From assembly GCA_024364735.1 (NCBI GenBank), contig JAGFNQ010005385.1, positions 310,001 to 374,000 on the forward strand: a DNA stretch of 64,000 bases, read 5' to 3'. This document shows, one piece after another, positions 1 through 9,842 of this stretch. A model generated the notes under the pieces. The model was given only the letters and a program-made list of their open reading frames with translations. It ran no database searches and had not been told where the DNA came from. This DNA is from Boesenbergia rotunda (taxonomy: Eukaryota; Streptophyta; Magnoliopsida; Zingiberales; Zingiberaceae). A program made the translations under genes and the position numbers. Each line of letters begins with the position of its first letter. Positions within the stretch are counted from its first letter, which is position 1.

Positions 1-1813
1 GATTAAGGGTTGCTAAGGATTATATTCTACTATGGTGGAGAGGTGATGACTTGGGTTAAGCATGGGGTTAAACATAAAATGAACCAGGAGTTGGACTAAG
101 TGGGAACTAATCACTGATTACAGTTAATTAGTGATCATTACTTTAGAATAGTTTTATTAGGGGTATAAGTATGTGTGGTTAGTTATCATTTGTTATGGTA
201 GCTAAAATTATACCCTTTGATACAGGACATTGATCGCTTTTGGACTTTTGGACGGGAGATTCTTATTTGATACGGACTACTCCTACTTTGAGGCGGGTAC
301 CCTTTGACTTATCTTTATGATATTGTCATCTTGTTATGCATAGACTGTTATAGATAGCAGTAAGATCATACGCTATCCCTGTTTATTATGCCTGTTCTGG
401 ATACTTGTTATTTATCCCTGGTTATTATACCTGTTCTGGATACTTGTTGGTTATCCCTGTTTATTATGTCTGTCGTGGATACCTGTGGTTTATCCCTGAG
501 TTATTATGCTGTTAGTTCCATACAGTATCAGGTAGTGTCATATCTATATGTATGCTTAGAGATCGTGATGTATCTCCTGCCTTTGACCTTGAGGGGTCTG
601 TAGTTTTCGGCCAGTATACCTTGTAGGTTACTTGTATTTCCTGTTATAGGATTTCAGACTGAGACCTAGTATACTGAGGACTTGGGAGGGAGGTAAGTGT
701 ATCTATCATACACCATCCTTGCACTGTTGCATGCCGGCGATCAGCGACTCCCTTGTGGTTGAGCCTATCGTCTTCCGGTACATGATATGCGCACACGGCC
801 ACTCATGGGTTAGTGGATACCGTAGGATGTGTGCATTTGCTCTGTACTGCTCCGCTCGACCGCTCAGGGGTAGTGGCTTCGGAGCGTGGTAGCAGGCGGA
901 GATCCCTTCTCTTCCCATAGACCAGAGGAGATGAGAGCGACGCTCCCTCATATATACATGGGGTAGGGGGGCGGTCCCCCGACAGCATCCTGTCCACTCG
1001 GTCACTCATGAGCAGTGATAGCAGGGTGCGTACAGTGTCACAACTCTACCCACTCGGCCGACACAATATCGCCTGTCTCGGTGGCTTGACTGGTGTTAGG
1101 GTGTGACCATGGCATTGCACCATGTGCATATTTTGCATCATGCATTGTTTGCTGCACTTGATTGCTGCACTTATTTGACATGCATATTCTGGAGACTTGT
1201 TATCTGAGATTATATGTCTATTGATATTCCCTTGGTACTTATTATCCTCTTTTCAGGTTAGATGGATTCTGGTATGTATCTTGATTCAGTATCTTCAGTA
1301 TACCCTTTCATATCGTTCATATGAGACCGTATCAGCGTAGACTCCTATTGTTATTATAACTTTCTACGCATATCTGTTGGGTATTCGCTGAGTTATGGAC
1401 TCACCCCGTTGCCATATATGTTTTTATTTCAGGTTGAGATACTTGAAGTCGCCAGAAGAGCCCAGCAGCCAGTCCCTACCCATCGCAACGACATGGTTTC
1501 GTTTTGTACTTTGTAGTGTGTTGGTTTATATTTCTTTTAGCGATATGTATGTGTCGTATGTGTCGTGAGCCCTAAGGGGTTGTTGTATTTGTTGTTTCGT
1601 CATAAGTCGGACCGGTCCGCAGTCAGGTATGGTTTGTTATGTTTTACTGTTATGGTTTTTCTTAGTGTCTACATATATTTTGAGGCCTGAGGCCAATTAA
1701 ACTGCGTGGTGATGTTATATAGGTTTTGTGTATGTGTAAATTGTCCGCCGGACAGGGGAGGTGCTGTCCGATTTTATATTGGATCAGCGGCTCCTGGGTC
1801 TCGGGACGTGACA
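1..1813 (+). mobile_element. Gypsy LTR, 5' truncated by the window (Gyp-1)
   Basis: This is the 3' part of a Ty3/Gypsy LTR. It ends in ACGTGACA at 1813 and is followed at once by a primer site, TGGTATCAGAGC, at 1822-1833. The paired LTR start (TGTAAAATAC) is at 3473 after a purine tract, so the LTR has TG...CA ends. There is no credible ORF; short open stretches here are chance. The Del/Tekay style is inferred from the purine tract and from related pol at 15446-16868. Confidence 0.7.
374..510 (+). repeat. About 36-bp tandem repeat inside the Gypsy LTR
   Basis: About three and a half degenerate copies of a unit containing TTATTATGCCTGTTCTGGA and TTATCCCTG follow one another. The repeated peptide read from it (VLDTC...LSL) is a by-product of the repeat and not a gene. 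Confidence 0.7.
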
Positions 1814-1985
1814 ATTTATTTTGGTATCAGAGCGTAGGTTTCGATGCCTACGTGTTTTCGGATTTTTCGGTGTTTATCTGATACCAATTTATTTTGGTAT
1901 CAGAGCTCAGGTTGTCGGATACCTTGAGGACTTGTGGATTTTCGGTGTCTATCTGATACCAATTTATTTTGGTATCAGAACGTAG
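1814..1985 (+). repeat. Primer binding site region, three tandem copies
   Basis: TGGTATCAGAGC, complementary to the 3' end of plant initiator tRNA-Met, occurs at 1822-1833, again at 1895-1906, and in a mutated form (TGGTATCAGAAC) at 1970-1981. The units are 73 and 75 bp apart and each is preceded by ATTTATTT. At 1877-1904 the repeat junction forms an inverted repeat with arms TCTGATACCAA and TTGGTATCAGA. Confidence 0.8.
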
Positions 1986-2139
1986 GTTTGTGATGCCTAC
2001 TTGTTTTACGAGTCTTGTCGGATTTGTTCGGAGTATCTTTCTCGATGTGGTTGTTTGGGACTTGGCGCGATGGGACTTCTTCAGGCGATAGGTATTTCTT
2101 CTCATCTCTTGTATCCCTTATCCTGGTTAGGTAGGATTA

Positions 2140-2425
2140 GGAATTCTCCAATGTTATTGGATTATGTTACTAATCCTGTATATTTAGGTATGATTTAGAA
2201 ATTCTCACATGTTATTGGATCTAGAAATTCTCACATGTTATTGGATCATGTTACTATACCTATATATCTAGGTATGATTTAGAAATTATCTCGTGTTATC
2301 GGATCATGCTACCATTCCTGTATATTTAGGTATGGTTAGAAATTTTTTTCATGTCATTGGATTAGGTTGTTATTCCTGTATATTTATGTATAGTTAGAAA
2401 TTCTCTCATGTTATTGGATCAATTC
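2140..2425 (+). repeat. About 58-bp tandem repeat, 5-6 degenerate copies
   Basis: The unit is roughly GAAATTCTCACATGTTATTGG followed by a run ending CCTGTATATTTAGGTATG. Copies begin near 2140, 2198, 2224, 2281, 2339 and 2397; the second and last are partial. It lies in the Gypsy internal remnant downstream of the triplicated primer site. Confidence 0.75.
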
Positions 2426-3460
2426 ATAGTAGCTCATGGAGCTATAAGTTTTTCTTATGTTGCGTATATCTGGACAGATAAGCTAGAGGTCATGTTTTGA
2501 GTACATGATCTGCATTGATGCAATAGGGTAGCAGTAGCTACATATTATTATGATTAGTAGAGGATTGATACAATCTGTTCCTTGGGGACTTTGACCATGG
2601 ATCACTTGTACTGGGTAGTTGACCTAGAAGGTACATGTTGATAGATGATTTGGGCTAATATAGAAAAGTGTGAAGCTAGTTGCTTAACACTTACGGGTTA
2701 CCACTTGTACTTGGTTTGAATAACTAAAAAGGTACCTACGGACTTATGATTTGCGTGGAGGCAAATCACTTATAAAACTAGACCACCTTTGGTTAGATGA
2801 TATCGGGGACGACCCGTTGGGAAATAAAAGAAATTGCTTCATGAGAATATTGAGATACTCCTGAGAGATTGCACGTCTCTATCTCCGTGTTATGGAGTAG
2901 GACCTTAGAAGGTTTTGACCGTGGAATGGAGGAATTGGACGGTACTGGTTTACGAGTCGACGGTCGGCGTGACTCGCTAGTGGCTACGCTATTCTATGAG
3001 GGATTTTGACTCATAGATTGGGTGTATATGGTTGGATAATCTTGATGGTGCATCGGGATGTACGACCCGTTAGGGTACGAAGGATATGGAGTTAGCTGTA
3101 TCCTTACCTTCTGGTGAGATTGGACATTAATCAGGAGGTCAAAGACATCCGGTGGTTTTCGGTTATTATACTCCCATCGTGGACCTAGTACTTCATGGGA
3201 TGATAAGGATGATGTCACCGTGGACTTTCTCGTTGGTTTTGAGAGGTGGATTGAGATTGACGAATCTCTATGATATGTTGTATTGTTCGATTGTACCTGG
3301 TTATTGGATGATAACCTCTAGATTGATACCTTCCGTTGTTCCGTAGTAGGGTAACCTTAGGGTATCAGACAAAGTGGTTACTCATGATGAGTACAGACAT
3401 ACTTAGTTGCTAGTATGTGCCGTATGAGGAATGAGAAAATTTGGGGACCAAATTTTTATT

Positions 3461-3700
3461 AGTGGGGGAGAATGTAAAATACGGCAAGTAATTCTACAGT
3501 TCAAATCAAGAAATAACCTTGTAAAATATTACGGAAAATTTTCGGAAAATTTTCTGAACCCTTGGTGGAATTTACGAGGATAACTCGGATAAATAAAATA
3601 ATATAATTAGGTTATTCGAGTTATGTATATATATATATATATATATTTTTTTTGTGATTAAAGCCTAACCTAGGTTTGAATCGATCGAAACTATCTCTTC
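3461..3700 (+). mobile_element. Polypurine tract and start of a second Gypsy LTR
   Basis: A purine tract (GTGGGGGAGAA) is followed by TGTAAAATAC at 3473, the usual arrangement of internal 3' end and LTR start. The LTR continues through a TA/T-rich run (about 3625-3652) and breaks off near 3700, where minus-strand SIRE gag sequence begins. It may be the shared middle LTR between Gyp-1 and the Gypsy pol that resumes at 6481. Confidence 0.55.
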
Positions 3701-5016
3701 TCCCTTCTCAAGCTTTTCAACTTGAGTAGAGGTTCCTTCTTGAACCTTCTCGGTCAAGGATCTAGAGTCAGCTTCCTCTTTCAGGAGTTTTACTTCCTGT
3801 CGGAGGGACTCGACCCGGATTTTGGCTTTCGCCAAATTACGAGATAAGTAAGCTATTAATTTCGATAATTCAATTTCGGAATAACCTCTTACCGTTATTT
3901 GGCCGTTTTCCGATATTGTGAGCCTTCCGTCGTCTGGCTCCGATTCTGATCTGGTGTCGATGTCTTCCGAAGCGATTAAGGTGAGAAGATTTGACTGTGG
4001 GGCCTCTTCTTCTTCTTCGGAGGAAGATTCGTCCCATGTGGCTTGAAGAGCCTTCTTCCTTCTAGTCTTCTTGGCTTCCTTCAGATTGGGGTACTCTAAT
4101 TTGTAATGACCCTTCTTGTTGCATTCGTAGCAGGTGACATTTGTTTTGGTTTTCGAAGTTGAAGGTTCCGCAGGATCTTCCTTTCGTCGGCTTGCTTTCC
4201 TTCTGTTGGTTTGATGCTTTAGCTCCTTGTAGTAGTCCCGAGCTAGCCGCACTAACTTGGGTCAATCCCCTTCACTATCTTCTGAGTCTGTGTCTGAGTC
4301 AGACTCGGGTGCAGGTTGAGGCTTTTTCTTGATGACTTTTCCTTGGGGTTTACCTGCAAGAAAAGCAATACTTTTCTTGGCCATAGTGCAGTTAGTCTGT
4401 TCGTGTAATTCTATTTCTGAAAAAAGTTCATCTAATTTAATTTTAAAAGATCCCTAGAAACCTTGTAAGCATCTACCATAGATGCCCACAGAGTATTTCT
4501 TGGGAATGCATTTAAGGTATACCTGATTAGGTCACGGTTCTCTACCTTGTGACCGATTGTGTGCAGGTCGTTCATCAGCTCCTGGATTCTGGCGTGGAGT
4601 TGTGCTGCTGATTCACCCTCATTCATCTTTATTGTGTAGAGTCTGTTCAGCAACAGATCCCTTTTGCTGAATCTGATGTCGGAGGTACCTTCGTGCAACT
4701 CAATCAGCTTGCTCCAAAGTTCGTTGGCACAGTTGAAGGGACCCACCCGGTTCAACTCTTCCTTGGTCAATCCGCACTGCAAAGTCTAGGTTGCCTTTGC
4801 ATCAGCCGCGATCTTTTTCTTCAGCGAGGCGTCCCATTTAGAGTAGTGTTGTGCCACTCCTTCTGCGTTCTTGGGGATTTCGAGGCCAGATTGGATTATT
4901 ATCCACAAATCCACCTGAGTTTTCAGGTGGACGTCCATCAGGCTTTTCCAGTAGGAGAAATCTTCTCCACTGAAGAGCGGTGGTCTGGCTGTGCTGAAAC
5001 CCTCTTGCATGGCCAT
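3701..5016 (-). pseudogene. gag: SIRE gag, 3'-truncated (element B)
   Basis: This is the structural Gag protein of a SIRE-type Copia element, which would form cytoplasmic virus-like particles. The start at 5016 (MAMQEGFSTARPPLFSG) matches the start chosen in copies A and C. The N-terminal part is a UBN2/DUF4219-like gag domain, followed by a Glu/Ser-rich linker, a zinc knuckle near 4090-4140 and a coiled coil (LAKAKIRVESLRQEVKLL). Frames are broken after ADAKAT (about 4786), again near 4432, and by a stop at about 4260. The knuckle reads C-x2-C-x4-H-x4-Y, so the last zinc ligand is lost. Compared with copy C the protein stops matching after the Lys-Leu-Glu-Lys stretch near 3705, where Gypsy LTR sequence begins. 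It is a dead copy. Confidence 0.85.
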
Positions 5017-5248
5017 AATAATTTCTGAAAAATAAGAAAAATAGAGAAAACTTGTTCCAAGACTTGATCTTGGATGAGTAGTGCGGAAGAAAATTAATAG
5101 AAACGAAAAATGATCAAGTGGTGTTGCACCAACCTCGATTAACGAGAAAAATTCGAAGGAATTTTTTTAAAAATAATTTCGTAAAATCCAAAAAATACTC
5201 TCAAATTGGTGGTTGCACCAAATTTGAGCCACCCGCTCTGATACCACT

Positions 5249-6480
5249 TGTTGGATCAGAGAAAACGATAGAGGGGGGGGGGGGCGGGCGAATATCGTTA
5301 TAAAATTTTTCGGAAAGTTAAAGAATATACACAGCGGAAAACAATAGAACACACGCAAACACAATTCAGTTTTACTTGGTTCAGAGTCGCGGTCGGCTCC
5401 TACTCCAAGTCCCACGGTCCTTGACCGTTTACTTTGGGCAATTCTATAATCGCAATAAGAGTTTTACAAACTAAGTACAGAAGTAGATCAGAAAATTAAA
5501 CTTGCAATACTTTTCGTTACCGACGCCCGAGGTGGATCGAATTTCGGAGCAGAGGGTCGTCGTCGGCACTGGAATCTTGAAGTCGGAGTTTGCCGGAGCG
5601 TAGCACTTGAACGAAAAGGTTTGGAGCGTTGAAAGCAATTGATGTCGAAGCCTTGGGGGTGAACCCCCTTTTATAGCACCCATACGGGCGCCTGTGACAA
5701 TGGGGGCGCCTAACACGTGGCCTTCCCTGCGCGAACCCTTATCCGCAGGCTCGGTCAGCGCTTATCCATCTCCACTTGGGCGCCTAGGCTGATGGGGGCG
5801 CCCGTGACCTCACGGGCGCCTGAACTGCCTTGGTCCAGAGGCTTCACGGCTGTGGTTTGGTGTTTGCCTTCACACTGGGGCGCCTGTATCCATACGGGCG
5901 CCCGTGTGCATCCGGGCACCTAACCCCAGTGAGACAACTCACTTGCAGAAGACCAGTCCTTCGATCCTGCAACTAAGGTTAGTTCCAAAACACAACAAGC
6001 AAATGTATTAGTCATTAGTTACAACCGTAGCTGTCTTGGTTATGACTTTGGGTCTTCCAAATGGAACCCTAGGCCGAACCGACGCCTACTGTTCCCTCGA
6101 CGGGGAACGCGTCCTCACCTACTCCTCTCAGGAGAGTTTACCTTTTGCCAACCAGCTCCTCCGGTTGGACTTTTGCCCAATCCAACTGACCAGGTCTTCG
6201 TGCCCAACTTCCGGTCAGGTCTTCGGTGCCCAGCCCGTTGCCGGGACTTCTTGCCCAGTCCTCGACCAGGACTTCTTTGCCCGACTTCTGGTCAGGTCTT
6301 CTTGCCCAGTCCTCGACCAGGACTTCTTTGCCTAGCCCTTTGCTAGGACTTCTTGCCTAGTGTACCTAGGACTTTTCCTGCACACTCAGTAAGCATGTTA
6401 GATCATATTTACACCTTAACTTCTGAACCCTTTGCCATTATCAAAACCTAGGTTTGACTTAGGTGCTGCCTGCACCAACA
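5249..6480 (-). repeat. 5' LTR of element B
   Basis: The LTR is 1,232 bp with TG...CA ends (TGTTGGTGC start on the minus strand, GATCCAACA end). It contains GGGCGCC-type palindromes at about 5680-5925, a TATA-like run on the minus strand near 5670, and the short-hairpin array at about 6150-6375. It is close kin of the element C LTRs. Confidence 0.85.
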
Positions 6481-6599
6481 GATACGGGTAGTTCTCATTC
6501 TTTCATTTCTCGTATATTCATGAGAAAGATTGGTAGACTACTTACACTTAGAGCATAGCATTTGTTTGTGTCATTACCATCCGAAGAGGTACTTGATAT
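6481..6599 (+). pseudogene. Gypsy aspartic protease, N-terminal fragment (Gyp-2)
   Basis: The first codons at 6481 read D-T-G-S-S-H-S-F-I-S, which is the catalytic Asp-Thr-Gly motif and flanking residues of a Del/Tekay-type Gypsy protease. The frame meets a stop after LLTLRA, and the remaining text resembles VSLPSEEVLDI. The coding region is cut at 6599 by element A and resumes after A's target duplication at 15446 with the rest of the protease. Its 5' side is lost against element B. Confidence 0.75.
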
Positions 6600-6702
6600 T
6601 GTTGGTGCAGAAAGCACCAAAGTCAAACCTGTGTTTTGATAATGGCAACAGGGTTCAAGAGTTAAGTCTTACTTGTTATCTAACATGTCACTTGAGTGTG
6701 CA

Positions 6703-6999
6703 GAGCGAAGGACTGCTAGTCACTGGAGAAGGAATGCCAGAATGAAAAGCCCTAGCAAAGGACTGCTAGGCACTGGCGAAGGAATGCCAGAATGAAAAGC
6801 ACTAGCGAAGGACTGCTAGGCACTGGCGAAGGAATGCCAGAGTGAAAAGCCCTAGTGAAGGACTGCTAGGCGCCAGGCGAAGGACAGCTTGGGACTGAAG
6901 CCCTAGCGAAGGAATGCTAGGCACCGGGCGAAGAGCAGCTCGGCATCCAAGACCTGGCAAAGGACCGTCAGGCAAAAGTCCAACCAGAGGAACGGTTGG
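6703..6999 (+). repeat. Array of 12 short hairpins in U3 (element A 5' LTR)
   Basis: Twelve consecutive units have a 3-6 bp stem and an 8-nt loop near GAAGGACT. Examples are CCTAGC/GCTAGG at 6751-6770, CTGGC/GCCAG at 6773-6790, CCAGGC/GCTTGG at 6873-6892, CCGGGC/GCTCGG at 6924-6943, CCTGGC/GTCAGG at 6953-6972 and CCAACC/GGTTGG at 6980-6999. Stems differ between units but remain paired, with G-T wobbles on this strand. The 3' LTR copy is at about 14222-14518. Its function is unknown. Confidence 0.85.
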
Positions 7000-7541
7000 C
7001 ATCAGGTACACTCTCCCGAGAGGAGTAGGTGAGGACGCGTTCCCCGTCGAGGGAACAGTAGGCGTCGGTTCGACCTAGGGTTCCATTTTGGAAACCCAAA
7101 GTCAGAACCAAGACAGCTAAGGCTGTATAAACTAACAATTTATTGTTTCATTGTGTTTTGGACTAACCCTGGATGCAGGACCGAAGGAACGTGTGTCTGC
7201 AGCTCAGAGAGCCTCAAAGGAATGAGGCAATAGCTGACCAGGGCGCCCGGAGTGTCCCGGGTGCCCCCAAGGTGAACACAAAACACAAGAAAGCAAAGCA
7301 AGCTTCGACAGTTCAACTCCCGGGCGCCCCCGTGCTCCCGGGCGCCCCCGTGCTCCCGGGCGCCCCCAGCACCAACTGCCGAAGCAGCTCCCTTTGAAGC
7401 CAGCAGATGACACTTTGACCCGGTCAATCCGGGCGCCCCGGTCAAAACTGATCCCGAAGGTAAAGGGATCAGATGCTGACCGAGAAATCGACGGATCGAC
7501 CGCCACGTAGGGGGGCGCCCCCGACGTCCCGGGCGCCCCCA

Positions 7542-7559
7542 GGCCCTATATAAAGGGCC
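7542..7559 (+). promoter_or_regulatory. TATA box of element A, held in an inverted repeat
   Basis: TATATAAA lies at 7547-7554. It sits between arms GGCCCT (7542-7547) and AGGGCC (7554-7559), just after the GGGCGCCC palindromes. It is the likely start region for the element's RNA; the same arrangement recurs in the 3' LTR at about 15023-15040. Confidence 0.7.
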
Positions 7560-7959
7560 CTCGACCCCAAGCTTCGAAGAACAACTGATTCAACGCTTCA
7601 AAGCTCTTCTGCTCTCGCGCCTTGCTCCGGAAACCTCCCAACTCGAGCCGACGACGTCCTGCTGCTCCGGAAAAAGTCAATCTACTCCGGACGTCGGTAA
7701 AGAAGAGTGATTTTTAGTTTACTGCACTTATTTCTATAATCAATCTTTGTAAACGGATTTTACGCTTCATATAGAATTGCCCAAAGTAAACGATCAACGA
7801 TCGTGGGCCTTGGAGTAGGAGTCGACTTAGGCTCCGAACCAAGTAAAAATTACTGTGTTCGCGTGCTTGCAATTATCTTCCACTGTGCAATTGCTTTTTC
7901 CATAAATCCGAACGTTTTTCGATATTCACCCCCTCTATCGGTTCTCTCGATCCAACAAG

Positions 7960-7971
7960 TGGTATCAGAGC
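7960..7971 (+). other. Primer binding site of element A
   Basis: TGGTATCAGAGC follows the 5' LTR end by two bases and is complementary to the 3' end of plant initiator tRNA-Met, the primer known for most Copia elements. Confidence 0.9.
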
Positions 7972-8199
7972 GGGGAAGTTCAAACTTGGTGCAACCACCA
8001 GTTTGAAAATTTTTCGGATTTATTTTATTTTATTTTTTTGTTTCTTGTTCGAATTTCTTCTAAACTTTTCGTACGAACTTTTCTCCGTTAATCGAGGTTG
8101 GTGCAACACCCCTCGATATTTTATTTTCCTTATCCCGCACTACTAATCCAAGACCAAGTCTTGGGAAATTTTTTTTGTTAGTTATCTTTTTCAGGTTAA

Positions 8200-9842
8200 A
8201 TGGCCATGCAAGAAGGATTTAGCACCGCCAGACCTCCACTTTTCAGTGGAGAAGAATTTTCTTACTGGAAAAGTCGAATGGAGGTCAACCTGAAAACTCA
8301 GGTGGACATGTGGATTATCATCCAATCCGGACTGGAGATCCCCAAAAACGCCGAAGGAGTACCGCAGACCTACTCAGAATGGGACAACGCCCTGAAGCGC
8401 AAAATTGAAGCCGATGCAAAGGCGACCCAGACCCTACAATGCGGTTTAACAAAAGAAGAGCTGAACCGAGTGTGCCCCTTCAACAGTGCAAAGGAGCTGT
8501 GGGCAAAGTTGATCGAACTGCACGAAGAAACATCAGATACCAGGATCAGTAAGAGAGACCTGCTCCTAAACAAACTCTACACCATCAAGATGGCCGACAA
8601 CGAAACAGCAGCCCAACTCCACGCACGAATCCAAGAATTGATGAACGGTCTTCACACTATAGGTCACAAGGTCGAAAACCGTGACCTAATAAGGTATGCC
8701 CTAAATGCTTTCCCTAGAAATACCTTGTGGGCATCTATGATAGATGCATACAAGGTTTCAAGGGATCTCTCTAAAATTAAATTAGATGAATTGTTTTCTG
8801 AGTTAGAACTTCATGAACAGACTAACTGCAATATGGCCGAGAAAGGAATTACCTTTGTTGCAGGAAAAATTGGAAGATCGACAAAGAAGAAACCTCAACC
8901 TGAACCCGAGTCTAACTCAGACTCAGACGCAGAAGACGAAGAAGGAGATCAATCTGAGCTGGTCTGACTGGCCCGAAGCTACTATAAAAAATTGAAAAAC
9001 CAAGTCAACACACGGAGGACAAGCCGAAGAAAGGACGAACCAGCTGAACCCGCGAATAACAAAAACAAGCCCAACGTAACCTGCTACGAGTGCAAGAAGA
9101 AGGGCCACTACAAGACGGAGTGTCCAAACCTAAAGGAGAACAAAAAGACAAGAAGAAAGAAACCACTCCAAGCAACCTGGGACGAATCTTCATCAGAAGA
9201 AGAACCCCAGTCAAACCTACTAGCGCTGACCGCTTCAGAAGAAGTCGAGACCGAGTCAGAGTCAGAAAAGGACGACGGCAGACTAACAATTCAGAAGACG
9301 GCGAAATCAAGGTAAGCGGTTTCAATAAAAGTCAATTGAACGAACTCATTTCCTATCTTTCTCGAGATTTGGCGAAAGCCAAACTCCGAGTCGAATCTCT
9401 CCGACAGGAAGTAAAACTCCTGAAAGAGGGAGCTGACTCTAAATCCTTAGCCGAGAAAGTTCAAGAAGGAACTCCTACTCAAGTTGAAAAACTTGAGAAA
9501 GAGAACTCCTCCCTGAAAACTCAGGTTAAGGATCTTAGAGCGGCCTTAGAACGATTCACTTCTGGTTCCAAGGGTCTTGACATGATTCTTGGAAAATAGA
9601 AGTCCGTTCTAAATCGATCCGGACTTGGCTATAGAACCAAATCCCGACAAAGATCTTACTTTGCTGTACTGAATCAGTCCAGAAGTAAAATTCAGGCATG
9701 GGTACCTAAACTGTGCCTGAACATATCAACTGGATCAAATCAGTATTGGATCCCCAAGAATAAGATTCACATCTTGCCTAATTATTATCGTGGCTATAGT
9801 CCAGGGGGAGCCAAATTAAAAACTATTTTTATTGTTAAATAG
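8200..9842 (+). pseudogene. gag: SIRE gag (element A), with stops and one frameshift
   Basis: This is the Gag structural protein. It starts at 8200 (MAMQEGFSTARPPLFSG), has a UBN2/DUF4219-like domain over roughly residues 10-190, an acidic Ser/Glu/Asp linker, an intact CCHC zinc knuckle (CYECKKKGHYKTECP, about 9078-9125) and a C-terminal coiled coil (LAKAKLRVESLRQEVKLL). A TGA at about 8965 replaces an Arg codon seen in copies B and C. One T is missing near 9292, shifting the frame. A TAG at 9597-9599 ends the usual ORF, but the same frame stays open for about 80 more codons to TAG 9840-9842, and that extension is conserved in copies C and D. The gene is close to intact, which suggests fairly recent decay. 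Confidence 0.88.

Larger units (their letters stand above)
1814..3472 (+). mobile_element. Decayed Gypsy internal region (Gyp-1)
   Basis: This stretch lies between the primer site and a polypurine tract (GTGGGGGAGAA, near 3462-3472), so it is the internal part of a Gypsy element, but it is only about 1.65 kb where several kb would be usual. No gag, RT or integrase frame survives. The part near 3125-3235 resembles the protease-RT linker at 15441-15540 (shared phrase ATCAGGAGGTC, then a GTGGAC-containing stretch), which suggests the same family with a large internal deletion. Confidence 0.55.
3701..6480 (-). mobile_element. SIRE-type Copia element B, 5' half only
   Basis: Read on the minus strand, this fragment has its 5' LTR (6480 to 5249), a primer site (complement of GCTCTGATACCA, 5235-5246) and gag (from 5016). 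It then stops abruptly near 3701, inside the gag coiled-coil region. The rest of gag, all of pol and the 3' LTR are missing. The right end abuts Gypsy protease coding sequence at 6481. No left TSD can be identified because that side is deleted. Confidence 0.8.
6600..7957 (+). repeat. 5' LTR of element A
   Basis: The LTR is 1,358 bp, beginning TGTTGGTGCAG and ending CGATCCAACA. In order it holds the hairpin array (6703-6999), GC-rich GGGCGCCC palindromes (7238-7540), a TATA box (7547-7554) and a U5 ending in CACCCCCTCTATCGG. It is 35 bp longer than the 3' LTR, mainly through extra copies of an 18-bp unit (CCCGGGCGCC then CCCGTGCT) near 7318-7369. Confidence 0.92.

Noticed and set aside
388..603. 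Open frame with a repeated VLDTC...LSL peptide
   Set aside because: It follows exactly from a 36-bp DNA tandem repeat within a Gypsy LTR; there is no start context and no homology that I recognise.
706..1009. Minus-strand frames of 68-99 codons
   Set aside because: They lie inside a Gypsy LTR with no recognisable domain and overlap each other.
6703..7000. CRISPR-like array (regular short repeats)
   Set aside because: Plant nuclear context, repeats are hairpin units without unique spacers, and they lie at a fixed place in LTRs.
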